Shown: positions 43,737 to 55,304, counted from the first letter of the stretch. The stretch: 64,000 nt of DNA from Hahella sp. HN01 (GCF_018986435.1 NZ_JAHMIN010000019.1:69281-133280); one strand, 5' to 3'. Translations and numbers: made by a program. Notes: generated by a model not told the origin, from the sequence alone.

Positions 43737-45119
43737 CTATGCGGCGCGACTTTGTTTAGGCCGGTTAGCTATAAGAGTATTCCGCCCATAGGTTGCGACG
43801 TAATGTAAACGCGCAACCTGCAAAATGCATAAAACAAACAAGCCTACCGTCATGGAGAAAAACAGATCGAAAACGATCCCCTCACCCTGAACGTTACCCC
43901 ATACTAATACCATGGGAATGCAAAGCACGAAATAAGATATAAGTAGTGATACGAATGAGAAAAATGTGTCTTTGAATGCCGTCAGAACAATCCCGGCGGA
44001 TGCTTGCACCCCGTCGAACAAACAGGCCAGCAGCATAAGAGGAACGATCTCAAGCGCCAGTTCCGCGACACGCCTATCAGGTGTATAAAAATAGACCAAT
44101 TTATCGCTAATTAAATAAACAACGGCGATTAAAGACGACATCACAACGACGCCATTAAACAGAAAAGCAATAAACCAGCGCCGCGGTTCCGCTTGCACGT
44201 CTATGACTGCCCCTACGCGGGACATTTGCGCTTGCCCGTAGGCGATGGCGAAAATGAACGCTATAGAAGCGATACTGTTGAGAATGCCGAAGGCCGCGGC
44301 GGAATCTGCTCCAGAATAGGCCGCGATCATCGCGAGAACCGACATGGCTGCAAACTTGGCTATCACCGAGGCGGAAATCGGCGCGCCGATTCGGATGATG
44401 CGCCTCAGCATTTTCCTCTCCACCCGCAACGGGTCTTTTCCCGCCTGAAAGTTAAACAATCCAGCGCCGCACAAGCGATAGCCAAACGCCAGTGCAAAGA
44501 CATACCCGATAACCGTTCCTATCGCCGCTCCCTGCTCCCCCATCGGCGTAAATCCCAGCCAGCCATACACCAGCGCCACTGTGCTCAGGGCGTTCATCGC
44601 AAAAGATAAAGCGCTTATTTTTAATAGAGGTTTGGTGTTCTTGGTCACCACAAACAAATTGGTCACCAGCATGCTGAGTGAAAGGGGAACCAGGCCCAAG
44701 GCCAGTACATCCAGATAGCGACTGGCGGCGAAGGCAATGTCCGCAGGCAGATTTAAAAACGTCAACGCCACCCCGTGCAACTGCAGCAGCAGACATCCCA
44801 CTACCCCGGAAAACAACGCCAGTTGCGCGCCACTGCGAATCACCCGATGCTTACCCGCAGCATCTTCAGACTGAAAATACAGCGGGACCATTCCCCTGAT
44901 TAAACCGTTGATCGCCGTCGCAAAGATAATAAAGACGCTGTTGCCGACCACAGCGGCGGAAAGTGAAACCGTTGAGAACCGCCCTAAAACGATCATATCC
45001 GTCAGCCCCGCTATCATGCTGAGACTGAGAGAAATCAATATTGGGTAGGCGATGGTGAGAGAAGCGATAAGTTCTTTAAAGCAGTACTCAACTTCCGCTT
45101 TGACGACGGCCATTGTCAT
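43737..45119 (-). CDS. MATE-family efflux transporter
   Basis: 460 residues with about 12 membrane segments. It opens with a MATE pattern (LIASLTIAYPILISLSLSMIAGLTDMIVLGRFS, VSLSAAVVGNSVFI) and repeats it in the second half (RIGAPISASVIAKFAAMSVLAMI). Start set at 45119 after AGGACG; the frame upstream to 45230 is leader. Exports cationic drugs or dyes with Na+ or H+. No regulator beside it. Confidence 0.93.
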   Translation of the reverse strand: MTMAVVKAEVEYCFKELIASLTIAYPILISLSLSMIAGLTDMIVLGRFSTVSLSAAVVGNSVFIIFATAINGLIRGMVPLYFQSEDAAGKHRVIRSGAQLALFSGVVGCLLLQLHGVALTFLNLPADIAFAASRYLDVLALGLVPLSLSMLVTNLFVVTKNTKPLLKISALSFAMNALSTVALVYGWLGFTPMGEQGAAIGTVIGYVFALAFGYRLCGAGLFNFQAGKDPLRVERKMLRRIIRIGAPISASVIAKFAAMSVLAMIAAYSGADSAAAFGILNSIASIAFIFAIAYGQAQMSRVGAVIDVQAEPRRWFIAFLFNGVVVMSSLIAVVYLISDKLVYFYTPDRRVAELALEIVPLMLLACLFDGVQASAGIVLTAFKDTFFSFVSLLISYFVLCIPMVLVWGNVQGEGIVFDLFFSMTVGLFVLCILQVARLHYVATYGRNTLIANRPKQSRAA

Positions 45120-45280
45120 AAATAACGTCCTGTTTCCAAAATCTCCAATACATAGATCAGAGCCGCATTTCCTTGACTTGTTTACTTGTAACGCGATGGA
45201 TATCAACGGCTGCGTAGAGTACCACAACATGGGCGCATGAAGGGCGGCGATTTATAGCGTAAGACAGGGAATTAAAGCGG

Positions 45281-45592
45281 TTATTCGCCTATATCTGGCG
45301 GCGGGCAATCAACGCCAATTACAACGCTATGCAAATCGATAGACAGGTCTTTCTTTAAAACAGAAAAAGAAACTTCAAAACCACTATTGGGAATGACGGA
45401 AATGCATGTGACGGAAAAACTGTCAGGCCGTTCTTCAATGGTTATTTTATATTCGTCCGATAACTCATTCAGCGGTTTGGAGAAGTCGCCGTAACTTCCC
45501 CAATCGCCATGGCGCAATAGCGCTCGTTCAACGGACTCGATGGCGCTTTTTCTATCTGTTGTGCGTCCGTTATATTCAATACTGTCTGTCAT
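45281..45592 (-). CDS. Hypothetical acidic protein, 103 aa
   Basis: Small acidic protein (SIESVERALLRHGDWGSYGDFSKPLNELSDEYKITIEER). Immunity-like in size and composition, but no family recognised and no toxin neighbour. GAGG lies ~10 bp upstream of the ATG. It lies between the beta-helix gene and the MATE gene, on the same strand as both. Confidence 0.6.
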   Translation of the reverse strand: MTDSIEYNGRTTDRKSAIESVERALLRHGDWGSYGDFSKPLNELSDEYKITIEERPDSFSVTCISVIPNSGFEVSFSVLKKDLSIDLHSVVIGVDCPPPDIGE

Positions 45593-45695
45593 CTAAGGAA
45601 CCTCTGAAAAACGTTGGCGAGGCCTCAACTTTATACAGAGCGGCCCCGATACAACGCCGGGCGTCATATCGGGTCCAGCGTACAGCAAACTCAGT

Positions 45696-47603
45696 CTATT
45701 CGCCTGCGATACTGACCGTCGCCAAAGTCGACCGCCCCACTCCATCACTCAGCTCCACCGTAAACTGATCCTGCCCCGGGAAGCCTGGATCAGCGACATA
45801 GATAAAGTCAGCGCCCTGTAGCGTCACGCTCCCATGCTGTGGCGGCGTCGCCACCGCGTAGGCGATTGCGTCGGTTTCGGGGTCATAGCCCGCCAGCGTC
45901 CCGTTGAGCGTACCTGATGATGGATAAACAAATGTCTGATCCCATGAGACCGGCAGCTGGTTTTCGTGCGCGCCTATATCTGACGCGGGACCGCCTGGAC
46001 GAGGATGGTCGGCGTAATCCGACGATGCAATCAGAGGCGGCGTCGCGTTGTCCACGATGTCGGCATTAGTCGCCGCCACCCGATAATCGTCCTGTGCAAC
46101 GTTCACGAACTGCGCTTGGACCGGATCAGCGTAAAACTGGTTGCCTTCCACCAGGATGCTGAGGTTGCCTATATCGCGAATGGGGCTGATCAGATCCTGA
46201 ATATCCACCAGCAGATTGTTGGCGATATGGGCGCTGTCCAGGTCGCTGTAATAACTAATGCCGTATTCGCGCGCACCCACAATAGTGTTGTTGTAGAGAT
46301 TCGCGCTGTGGCCTGCAGAAATCAATATGCCCTGCCCTTTGCCGTTATCCGCGCGACCGGAGTCGATAATCAGGTTATTGAAAACCTCGAAGTGAGAGTC
46401 GTTGGTGTCCTCATACTCTTTGATATAGACGCCAGCGCGGTCCGATCCTTTTATCAGGTTGTTGTAGATGCTCACCTGATGCACGTCATAGCCATAGATT
46501 CCGTGCATGTCGTTGGGTCCGCCGTCATGGGACCAGCCAGTATTGATCACTTCATTATGGTGAATGCGATTGTTGGCGCCGCGCAGACCGCGAATCTGAA
46601 TACCTTCATAGCCAATGTCACGCAGCCGGTTGTAGGCGACCGTCAGGTCATGAGTGGTGGAGTAAGCGCCGCCGCCCTGGTCTGCGGCTTTGCCAAGATA
46701 GAAGGCCTCTTCGGAGATGTCGTGAATATCATTGTGGTGGATGTGAATACCATCGGTGGGCGGCGCAGCGCCCAGGGGATATTTGCTGCCGAAGCTGATC
46801 GCCATAACGGTATGATCGATCTCCAGATAGGCCAGCTCAATGTGCTGCGTATAGGCTTCCCCCATGCGAATGCCTTTGGTCGCCCCGCCATGAATATGAA
46901 TGCCTGTATCCAGATCATCATCGCCCACGCCCATGATCTGCACATATTTGCAGGCGTCCAGTTCAATGGTGTGACCGCCCTTGCCCAGTTCCACCGCGCC
47001 TTGATTGATGATCACGATAGGGCGCTCAGGGGTTCCTTGCAAACCCCAGATGCGCAGTGTTTTGCTGCGGGTTCCCGGCGCAATTTCGATACGATCTCCG
47101 GGCTGAATATAGGGGAAGTTAATCGGTTTGCCAGCGCCATACACCGCATCCGCCACATAAGGGCCATACATATGCGAGACGCCGTTATAGCCATTGCCGG
47201 GAGAAAAAACATAGCGGTTGATCGCCCCATCTTCCGTGGAAACCGTCACTCGGGCCTGCGCCCTCTCCCCCTGTTGATCCTGAATGTAGAACTCAAACAC
47301 ATCGACGCCGACAAAATCCGTCTGCGGCGTATACCGCCATCTGGCGCCGTCCGCAGACTGCCCTGGCACAGGGCCCAAAGGACTGAGCGCACCGTGAGAC
47401 GGCGGCGCGACAATGCCAAACTTAAACCCTTCCTGACTGGAGCTCAGACTATCCAGACTGATGTCCAGAGACGTATTAATTGCTGTGACATAGCTGACGT
47501 TTGACGCCTGGGGAGCGGCCTGCAAAGACGTACTGGCCAGTAACCATAGCAATGGCCATAGAAGGTTTGAAATCAAAACGCGTGAGTAATTCGACATGAG
47601 CAT
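45696..47603 (-). CDS. Secreted right-handed beta-helix protein with flanking cadherin-like domains
   Basis: 635 residues from ATG 47603 (AGGAGGAATA upstream). Signal peptide ends near SLQAAP. Residues ~25-125 form an Ig/cadherin-like domain (SHGALSPLG, DFVGVDVFEFYIQD). Residues ~170-490 are a parallel beta helix with many His/Asn turns (GIHIHHNDIHDI, NRIHHNEVINTGW, YNNLIKGSDRAGVYI). The last ~90 residues are a second cadherin-like domain (PPQHGSVTLQGADFIYVADPGFPGQDQFTVEL). Such folds occur in polysaccharide lyases and C5-epimerases, so a carbohydrate target is a guess. The CAGGACACCCA element sits in its leader. Confidence 0.85.
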   Translation of the reverse strand: MLMSNYSRVLISNLLWPLLWLLASTSLQAAPQASNVSYVTAINTSLDISLDSLSSSQEGFKFGIVAPPSHGALSPLGPVPGQSADGARWRYTPQTDFVGVDVFEFYIQDQQGERAQARVTVSTEDGAINRYVFSPGNGYNGVSHMYGPYVADAVYGAGKPINFPYIQPGDRIEIAPGTRSKTLRIWGLQGTPERPIVIINQGAVELGKGGHTIELDACKYVQIMGVGDDDLDTGIHIHGGATKGIRMGEAYTQHIELAYLEIDHTVMAISFGSKYPLGAAPPTDGIHIHHNDIHDISEEAFYLGKAADQGGGAYSTTHDLTVAYNRLRDIGYEGIQIRGLRGANNRIHHNEVINTGWSHDGGPNDMHGIYGYDVHQVSIYNNLIKGSDRAGVYIKEYEDTNDSHFEVFNNLIIDSGRADNGKGQGILISAGHSANLYNNTIVGAREYGISYYSDLDSAHIANNLLVDIQDLISPIRDIGNLSILVEGNQFYADPVQAQFVNVAQDDYRVAATNADIVDNATPPLIASSDYADHPRPGGPASDIGAHENQLPVSWDQTFVYPSSGTLNGTLAGYDPETDAIAYAVATPPQHGSVTLQGADFIYVADPGFPGQDQFTVELSDGVGRSTLATVSIAGE

Positions 47604-47620
47604 TATTCCTCCTGAAAAAT

Positions 47621-47636
47621 GTGGGTGTCCTGAACG
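47621..47636 (-). repeat. Dispersed CAGGACACCCA element, beta-helix leader copy
   Basis: On the minus strand CGTTCAGGACACCCAC, 18 bp before the ATG at 47603 and in sense orientation. Confidence 0.6.
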
Positions 47637-47894
47637 TAATAGCGGCAATTGCTCCCCAGGCTTCGTTTTTGGTTTTATTAGAAGTCTAACGACGGACGTT
47701 CGCCAGATGCAGACAATTATAGATGCATTCAGGCCGTCGCTTAGGTAGACGTTGTTGATGTTTTTTTACATTCTGTGAACTCTTTGCAAGAGTAGTGTCG
47801 GCGGGTGCAGAACGCATCGAAACAGATTGCCGTCCCCTCTTCAGAGACTGACCATTTTCAGAGGCTCCTCAATAGCCAAGGCGGAGATTGAAGT

Positions 47895-48203
47895 ATGCAC
47901 ACGAAGGACAATGACGAGGACTTTCAGCGCCAGGTGGCGAATTGCCTCGCCGTCACCGACAACCCTTTCTCCCAGTCCGCCGAATCCTCCCAAGAGGAAA
48001 CCATCAAGGCGATTACAGCGCTGCTGCTCACCTGCGACAACGGCCCTGTTTTGGCGGCGTTACAGGTTGAGAGAACCCGTTTGGAGTCACTTCTTGAGCA
48101 TAAGCCGGGTAGCATGACTGCCGCTGAGATCGCGATGCAGGATAAGGAGCGGCTCTGGAATTGTCGCGCCGCCATTGCCTGGATCGAAAAGCGCACTGCT
48201 TAA
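47895..48203 (+). CDS. Hypothetical protein, 102 aa
   Basis: Soluble, largely helical protein (VLAALQVERTRLESLLEHKPGSMTAAEIAMQDKERLWNCRAAIAWIEK). No family recognised. A GGCGGAG site precedes the ATG. It ends in a terminator shared with katG. Composition and codon use look coding, but no neighbour hints at a role. Confidence 0.6.
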   Translation: MHTKDNDEDFQRQVANCLAVTDNPFSQSAESSQEETIKAITALLLTCDNGPVLAALQVERTRLESLLEHKPGSMTAAEIAMQDKERLWNCRAAIAWIEKRTA

Positions 48204-48228
48204 AACAATAAGCAAACCCTGTCTAACG

Positions 48229-48262
48229 AAAAACGCCCGCCCGATGTCGGGCAGGCGTTTAA
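48229..48262. terminator. Bidirectional terminator after the 102-aa gene and katG
   Basis: AACGCC-C-GCCCGA / TCGGGC-A-GGCGTT, 12 paired bases with one mismatch and a 2-nt tip, with A-runs on the left and T/A on the right. Confidence 0.85.
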
Positions 48263-48293
48263 ATCCGCGTTTGCAGCGAAAGGCTTGTTCTGG

Positions 48294-50525
<2,232 letters not shown>

Positions 50526-50711
50526 TTATAGTACGTGCGCAGTTGAGTTGACCAATATAGGTTCTCGATCATAACGATAGCTATTATCAGTCACAGGATA
50601 GCAGAGTTAGCGTTTAAGGCTGGTTGGGGCGTGCATGACAGCGTATTCACCCGGCTTGGATAAATACGCTGTCAGCGGCGATCTGGATTTGATGAGTGTG
50701 GCGCCGCGCCT

Positions 50712-51233
50712 TTACGGCAACGGCAGACAGAAGGTAATCGCCAGTTCCGAATGCTTGTCCACGTGACGGGTGAACATGGGCAACCCCGGATTATTGGCTG
50801 CGCGATAGGCGTCGATTATTTGCTGTTTGGTCCACACGTAAGTGGGGTTGTCAGTCAGAATTTTATGGGCGGGACGCACATTCCCGTCGGGAAACACCCA
50901 CAGCCAGGACAAACGCCGCCCCTCAACGGTTCGACGTCCTTTATCCACGCAAAAGTGAGCGCGACCGCGAGACTTGGGAATATTGCAATAGGTGCCGAAT
51001 TTGGCGCGGTTATCGATAAATTTGATCAGGTCGTCCAGGTTGATAAGGTCCATGCTGGCCTCATAACCCAATGTCTGGTGAACATCGCCCAAAGCGACGA
51101 ATCCGCCTCCCAGTGAGCAGTCCCGTTGGTGCGTGGCGCGAATATCTGTGGAAGAAGCGATTCTGGTGCAGGGATAGGTGACGTCGCACAGGCCGCTATG
51201 CACCGCGCCTTGCTTCTCATTCTTGCATGTCAT
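50712..51233 (-). CDS. Hypothetical cysteine-containing protein, 173 aa
   Basis: Starts MTCKNEKQGAVHSGLCDVTYPCTRI, chosen because GGAGGATTACTC lies upstream. Six or so cysteines, no signal peptide. The middle (LINLDDLIKFIDNRAKFGTYCNIPKSRGRAHFCVDKGRR) is neat but matches no family I know. Ends with a Pro-rich tail. Monocistronic. Confidence 0.6.
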   Translation of the reverse strand: MTCKNEKQGAVHSGLCDVTYPCTRIASSTDIRATHQRDCSLGGGFVALGDVHQTLGYEASMDLINLDDLIKFIDNRAKFGTYCNIPKSRGRAHFCVDKGRRTVEGRRLSWLWVFPDGNVRPAHKILTDNPTYVWTKQQIIDAYRAANNPGLPMFTRHVDKHSELAITFCLPLP

Positions 51234-51684
51234 GTCGAGTAATCCTCCGTGGTGCTGCATATTATCGGAAGCAACCCCGCCACGATCATGCGCAGTAAAC
51301 TTCCTGATCAACTCACACTAATCAATGGATAAGCCGCGCTTCCCTTTACGCGCGGTCCGGACAATCGATAACCCAGACCTGCGGCCGGAGCGCGCAGCCC
51401 CAAAAATATATAGTTCGATTAGTGAGAACGCGCAAACCTCCCAGATTCCACCCAAAAACGCCATCATCGACGCCCCCTATTCGCCAAACGCCGCGCCCGA
51501 AGCCGCTACCCGGCCGACAGTCCTAACCAGTCGCGCTATGTGCCCGGCCAAACAATCAATACAATAAACCCACAAAAGCAACAGAAAGACACAGTTGCGA
51601 AAACGAGATCGGGAGCACGAGCACTACTCAGACTTCGTCGGCTCTCCTGATGACGAGGCGGATATCATCATCGCCTAACGCCTA
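51234..51684. other. Gene-free stretch
   Basis: About 450 bp between the 173-aa gene and the PNPOx-like gene. I see no convincing gene, hairpin or repeat. An 80-codon plus-strand frame at 51325 has random-looking composition, and a short frame ending at 51678 lacks a start. Confidence 0.5.
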
Positions 51685-52236
51685 TCAAACACCCTTCTCA
51701 ACAATATGCGTTTCTTTGCCGTCCAGACTGACGTCGTTCTTCTGCTTCCAGTAGTCTTTGATGCCCTCGTCGCCTTTCTTGGCGGCCCAGTTTTTCAGTA
51801 GTTCACGGTCTTCGACGTAGTCGTAAAAAGGAACGGCCATGCCGCAGGAGGATTGCACCAGGTCGACATTCAGGTCGAAGATTTGTCTGGCGCCGGGAAT
51901 CGGACCGAAATGGGCGAACAGTTCTTCCCATTCCGGGTCATTTCTATGAATCACTTTGGCCTCGCCGTACAGGCGTAGAATCAAAGGATTGCCTTCGAAT
52001 GCAGCGAACATGACGGTCATTCTGGGACATTCCTGAATATGCGCCGAGGTCTCATTGCCGCTGCCCGTGACGTTCAGCCAGATGACGCGATTAGGGCCAA
52101 GCACCCGCAAAGAGTCCATGCCTTTGGGAGAAATATTCACCCTGCCCTCACGGGCGGCGGTGCCCACGAAAAACAGCTTTTGTTCCTGGATAAACTGCGT
52201 CAATTTGTCTGAAATTTCTGAAAACTGCTGCCCCAT
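51685..52236 (-). CDS. Pyridoxamine 5'-phosphate oxidase-like (split-barrel) protein
   Basis: 183 residues of the split-barrel FMN-binding fold: FFVGTAAREGRVNISPKGMDSLRVLGPNRVIWLNVTGSGNETSAHI, then MTVMFAAFEGNPLILRLYGEAKV. The later half differs from PdxH, so it belongs to the general stress or F420/FMN-like group, not to vitamin B6 synthesis. Cytosolic. AAGGAACAG site. Follows the ArsR-SRPBCC pair after a terminator. Confidence 0.88.
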   Translation of the reverse strand: MGQQFSEISDKLTQFIQEQKLFFVGTAAREGRVNISPKGMDSLRVLGPNRVIWLNVTGSGNETSAHIQECPRMTVMFAAFEGNPLILRLYGEAKVIHRNDPEWEELFAHFGPIPGARQIFDLNVDLVQSSCGMAVPFYDYVEDRELLKNWAAKKGDEGIKDYWKQKNDVSLDGKETHIVEKGV

Positions 52237-52268
52237 TCTGTCTGTTCCTTTTTACTGTCCTGATACGC

Positions 52269-52307
52269 AAAAACCGGAAGCAAGCCAGCAGGCTGTTTCC
52301 GGTTTTT
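52269..52307 (-). terminator. Terminator after the SRPBCC gene
   Basis: AAAAACCGGAA / TTTCCGGTTTTT with a 15-17 nt loop, oriented to end the minus-strand ArsR-SRPBCC transcript. Confidence 0.85.
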
Positions 52308-52339
52308 CATCACACTATACTTGAAGTTCGCATGGACGC

Positions 52340-52840
52340 TTACTTGAAAGTTAACAACAACTCGTCCAGTCGCTCCAATGTGGAGGTCAGTCCTTCTTTC
52401 ATGCCCATCTGAATCACCGTTTCCAGGTCTTTCAGGGTGTTGTAAGCAATGACAGTGTGAACCAGCGAATGCCCGGCCTTATCTTCAAAGGTGACGTCCC
52501 ACTTGGAGCGCGGCATGGCGGGGTTAACTTCACCAGTAGCGTCGCTGAAGCCGTCCAGCGCAGTGTAGTTTTCAATGGGACGGATGGTTTGATAGTCCAA
52601 CCTTCCCCAGTACTCAGTTCCCTCCGGATCGATCATGGCGTAGTGCCAGCAACCGCCCTCGCGAAAATCCATGGTTTTGGTTTTCGTCGTGAACGGCTTG
52701 GGGGCAAACCACTGGTCAAGCAGCTCGCTTTTGGTATAGCAATCCCAGACCAGTTGACGCTTCGCTTGAAACTCTCTTTTGACAGTAATGGTATTGTTTT
52801 CCTTATCAACGAGGAAGTCGAACTGAAGATTCGCGTTCAT
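52340..52840 (-). CDS. SRPBCC/AHSA1-family protein
   Basis: 166 residues of the START/AHSA1 fold: ITVKREFQAKRQLVWDCYTKSELLDQWFAP, DFREGGCWHYAMIDPEGTEYWG, and the C-terminal helix GMKEGLTSTLERLDELL. Known: hydrophobic ligand binding; the ligand is unknown. Its start overlaps the stop of the ArsR gene (ATGA), a standard ArsR-SRPBCC pair in which the partner is under ArsR control. Confidence 0.92.
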   Translation of the reverse strand: MNANLQFDFLVDKENNTITVKREFQAKRQLVWDCYTKSELLDQWFAPKPFTTKTKTMDFREGGCWHYAMIDPEGTEYWGRLDYQTIRPIENYTALDGFSDATGEVNPAMPRSKWDVTFEDKAGHSLVHTVIAYNTLKDLETVIQMGMKEGLTSTLERLDELLLTFK

Positions 52841-53163
52841 GGCTCTCTATCTCCTGATTTGAGGGTGTTTAACAGCGCATCGAGCTGGCTGAACCGGTCT
52901 TCCCACAGCTTACGGAACTGCTCCAGCCAAACGTCAATTTCCTGCATTTTTTCCAGCCTGAGTTGGTAAATAATTTCCCGCCCCTGCTTCTGCTGCGTCA
53001 CCAGACCGCATTCATTGAGGATCTGAATATGCTTGGATGTCGCCTGGCGGGTCATTTCGAAATGATCGGCGATGGCGTTGGGCGTCATGCCCTGCGCGGC
53101 GATCAACACCATAATGGCTCTGCGTGTCGGATCGGCGATCGCCTGGAAAATATCTCGTTTCAT
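52837..53163 (-). CDS. ArsR-family regulator (SRPBCC-linked)
   Basis: 108 residues: MKRDIFQAIADPTRRAIMVLIAAQGMTPNAIADHFEMTRQATSKHIQILNECGLVTQQKQGREIIYQL, the winged helix of ArsR. No metal-binding cysteine motif, as is usual for this subgroup. The longer frame to 53184 runs into the operator, so I use 53163. Overlaps the SRPBCC gene by 4 bp. Inverted repeats in its promoter are the likely operators. Confidence 0.92.
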   Translation of the reverse strand: MKRDIFQAIADPTRRAIMVLIAAQGMTPNAIADHFEMTRQATSKHIQILNECGLVTQQKQGREIIYQLRLEKMQEIDVWLEQFRKLWEDRFSQLDALLNTLKSGDREP

Positions 53164-53179
53164 GGTATCGCAACAATTA

Positions 53180-53225
53180 TGCAACTATTCGGTTGCAAGT
53201 ATATGCGCAACTTTTTGGTTGCGCA
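53180..53225. promoter_or_regulatory. Paired ArsR operators
   Basis: TGCAAC-N6-GTTGCA (53180-53197) and TGCGCAAC-N6-GTTGCGCA (53204-53225), both with GCAAC-N6-GTTGC cores, 26 bp centre to centre. A further half site GCAAC lies at 53169-53173, so three GCAAC boxes lie between the start codon and 53211. Confidence 0.75.
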
Positions 53226-53311
53226 ATGGCGCATGATGAAAATTTATGCAGTCTCACGGAGAAAGATTGGGCGACGGGCGGCTCCCCATTCGGTTGCCGC
53301 CCATCTGTTTT

Positions 53312-54313
53312 TTATACGAAGGGAATTCTCTTCATGACGGAAATCGCCATGCCCATATGATCGGTGAAAGCCACCGCGGAGTTGGTGGAAGTCGCCGCCT
53401 GGGAGATATAGTCGAACTTTTTGAAATCTATCGAGCGTGTATTGTAAACAGCGACATCGTAGACATCCTTACCGTTGCTGTTCGTGCCGTGAAAGAGATT
53501 GTCATGGGTATCGGCGGTAGTGAATTCGTGTGAGTCGCCGGCATTGGTGAATGGGATATCAAGCGCTTCGGAGATCGCCGTCGCGGTAAATCCTCGGCTG
53601 CTCTGATTAGTGTCTCCCATCACAATATCCAATCCCCCTTTTCCTTTTGACATGAAGGCCTGGTTGATATCCCGGTAAAACTGCTGGACGCGCGCTTTAT
53701 CTTTAGCGATGGCGTTGGGAACATGTACAAACGCAATGTTGATCCAGTCCTTCTTAACCGCTATCCAGCCATCCCCCGACCCGATTATTTCGGCTTTGAG
53801 CTTTGCGCAGTCATAGACGCTAAAACTATTGCAGGCTTTTCCCGTTGAAACGGCGTGTTGCAGGTCTCCAAAGTGATCCTTCAGGAAATTCCAGTCGGAA
53901 TGGTTGCCGTCGATTTCTCCAAATACCCCCAGATCTATAGGAGCCCCGATGGACCTGATCACATCCTGATGGATTTCACGCGCCTTGCCCTGCACCAGTG
54001 ATTGAAACTGCACGACCGTCAGGGAGCCTTTGTTCATGGCCCCTGCCGGCTCCATAAACAAACGCATGGGCGGACCAAAAACAGGAATTGTCGGCGACGC
54101 GCCATTAGCGGTGGGCGCGGCCAGCTTCGCCACTTTCTTGGGCGGACCGGAATCATCTCCGTCGTCTGGCGCCGGTCTTTTGCGGGCGGTCAAGATTTCT
54201 CCCGAAGCCATTTTGTCATGCGTGCTGCGCGCATGTGACTGCGACAAGGCTGCGATGGCGTCTCGGGTTTTACTGGCGTTTGAATTAAATGATTGGTAGT
54301 AGAACACTGTCAT
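53312..54313 (-). CDS. Endonuclease/exonuclease/phosphatase-fold protein with nuclear-localisation-like motif
   Basis: 333 residues from ATG 54313 (AAGGAT upstream; the frame begins 6 bases earlier with TTG). The C-terminal ~240 residues show EEP features: catalytic Glu in VFGEIDGNHSDW, VHVPNAIAKDKARVQQFYRDIN, DIVMGDTNQSSRG, and the terminal DHMGMAISV with its Asp-His. The first ~70 residues are disordered and basic, with a bipartite motif: RKR (44-46), 12 residues, KKVAK (59-63). No signal peptide. Similar nucleases are secreted effectors, such as CDT-B-like proteins. Function inferred only. Confidence 0.75.
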   Translation of the reverse strand: MTVFYYQSFNSNASKTRDAIAALSQSHARSTHDKMASGEILTARKRPAPDDGDDSGPPKKVAKLAAPTANGASPTIPVFGPPMRLFMEPAGAMNKGSLTVVQFQSLVQGKAREIHQDVIRSIGAPIDLGVFGEIDGNHSDWNFLKDHFGDLQHAVSTGKACNSFSVYDCAKLKAEIIGSGDGWIAVKKDWINIAFVHVPNAIAKDKARVQQFYRDINQAFMSKGKGGLDIVMGDTNQSSRGFTATAISEALDIPFTNAGDSHEFTTADTHDNLFHGTNSNGKDVYDVAVYNTRSIDFKKFDYISQAATSTNSAVAFTDHMGMAISVMKRIPFV

Positions 54314-54431
54314 TCGCAATTATCCTTAACACTTTAAACAGCTTGATTTGAAGGAGTAATTCTTACTGATGAGGCTTGATTCTATGGGAAAGTCGCGCGC
54401 TTTTAATATCCGCCAAAAGCGCTAGATCAGT

Positions 54432-55304
54432 TTATAAAGCCGCCGCCACTCGTCCACTCAGTCTGTCTCCATTTTTTGACAGCCCAGGAATCTCAACGCT
54501 TTCACCAGGAGAACGGGTATTGTTCTTAAGCCGGTATTTTCCGATGCGGGACTGCCACAGCATTTCTTCGTAGCGCCCGGAGTTTCGGAGACTTTCCAGG
54601 CCGTCATTGAGGGCTTTCAGTATCAGTTTCGCTCGGTCAGGATCAATCTTTCGGGAAATGGCGACGCAGATAGGCGTTTCCATTATCGGGCGATGATGAT
54701 TCGTGATAAGTAAGGTTTGCACCGGCGATAGCTCCTGACTGATCAGGGAATAACCGACTTCAATCTCCATGGGGAAAACCTGAATCCGACCCGCCAGCAA
54801 CTTTCGTATATTCAGCTTGTCGGAAACGACATATTCCACAGATATCCGTCCCGCCCTGGCCGCATTATCAAACGCTTCGCCGTAGGTGTAGCCGTCAGTG
54901 CCGCCAATACGCAGCCCGACCAGGTCATCGATGTTTTTCCAGTCAAAATCAAAACTTTTCAGGTGGAATATCACCTTCTTGTTATAGGTGACGGCGTCGG
55001 AAAAAATAAAGTCCCGCTCCCTCTCCGGCGTGGGAGCCCAGGTCAACGAACCATCGGCTTTCCCTTCCTGCGCCAATTGATAGCTGCGTTTCCAGGGATG
55101 ATATTGATATTCCACTTTATATCCCGACAGCGCGAAAGCTTCGGTGACGATATGCGTAAACACCCCGCCATGTTTGAGGGTTTCTGAGGTATAAGGCGTC
55201 CATTCGCCATTGGTGAGCGTGACTGTTTTATCTGCGCCTGACGCGGAGAGAGATAAGATCGTCGCCAACAGGAATATGGTGGTTGTGTGAGTCTTTGTCA
55301 GCAT
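54432..55304 (-). CDS. Periplasmic substrate-binding protein, SBP_bac_3 type (second)
   Basis: 290 residues from ATG 55304 (GAGGAGG upstream). Signal peptide cut near LSASGAD. The fold matches amino-acid-binding proteins: GEWTPYTSETLKHGGVFTHIVTEAF, YHPWKRSYQLAQEGKADGSLTWAPTPERERDFIFSDAVTY, VGLRIGGTDGYTYGEAF. A longer tail than usual (~30 residues past GRYEEMLWQ). No transporter genes nearby. It differs clearly from the 8475 protein. Confidence 0.9.
   Translation of the reverse strand: MLTKTHTTTIFLLATILSLSASGADKTVTLTNGEWTPYTSETLKHGGVFTHIVTEAFALSGYKVEYQYHPWKRSYQLAQEGKADGSLTWAPTPERERDFIFSDAVTYNKKVIFHLKSFDFDWKNIDDLVGLRIGGTDGYTYGEAFDNAARAGRISVEYVVSDKLNIRKLLAGRIQVFPMEIEVGYSLISQELSPVQTLLITNHHRPIMETPICVAISRKIDPDRAKLILKALNDGLESLRNSGRYEEMLWQSRIGKYRLKNNTRSPGESVEIPGLSKNGDRLSGRVAAAL

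Noticed and set aside
46005-47504. A 499-codon frame antisense to the beta-helix gene
   Set aside because: Shadow of a recognisable secreted protein, with no domain or ribosome site of its own.
50550-50610. OxyR site upstream of katG
   Set aside because: ATAG and CTAT occur but not with the spacing of the OxyR consensus.
51325-51567. An 80-codon plus-strand frame
   Set aside because: Pro/Ala-rich random-looking sequence, no ribosome site, no family.
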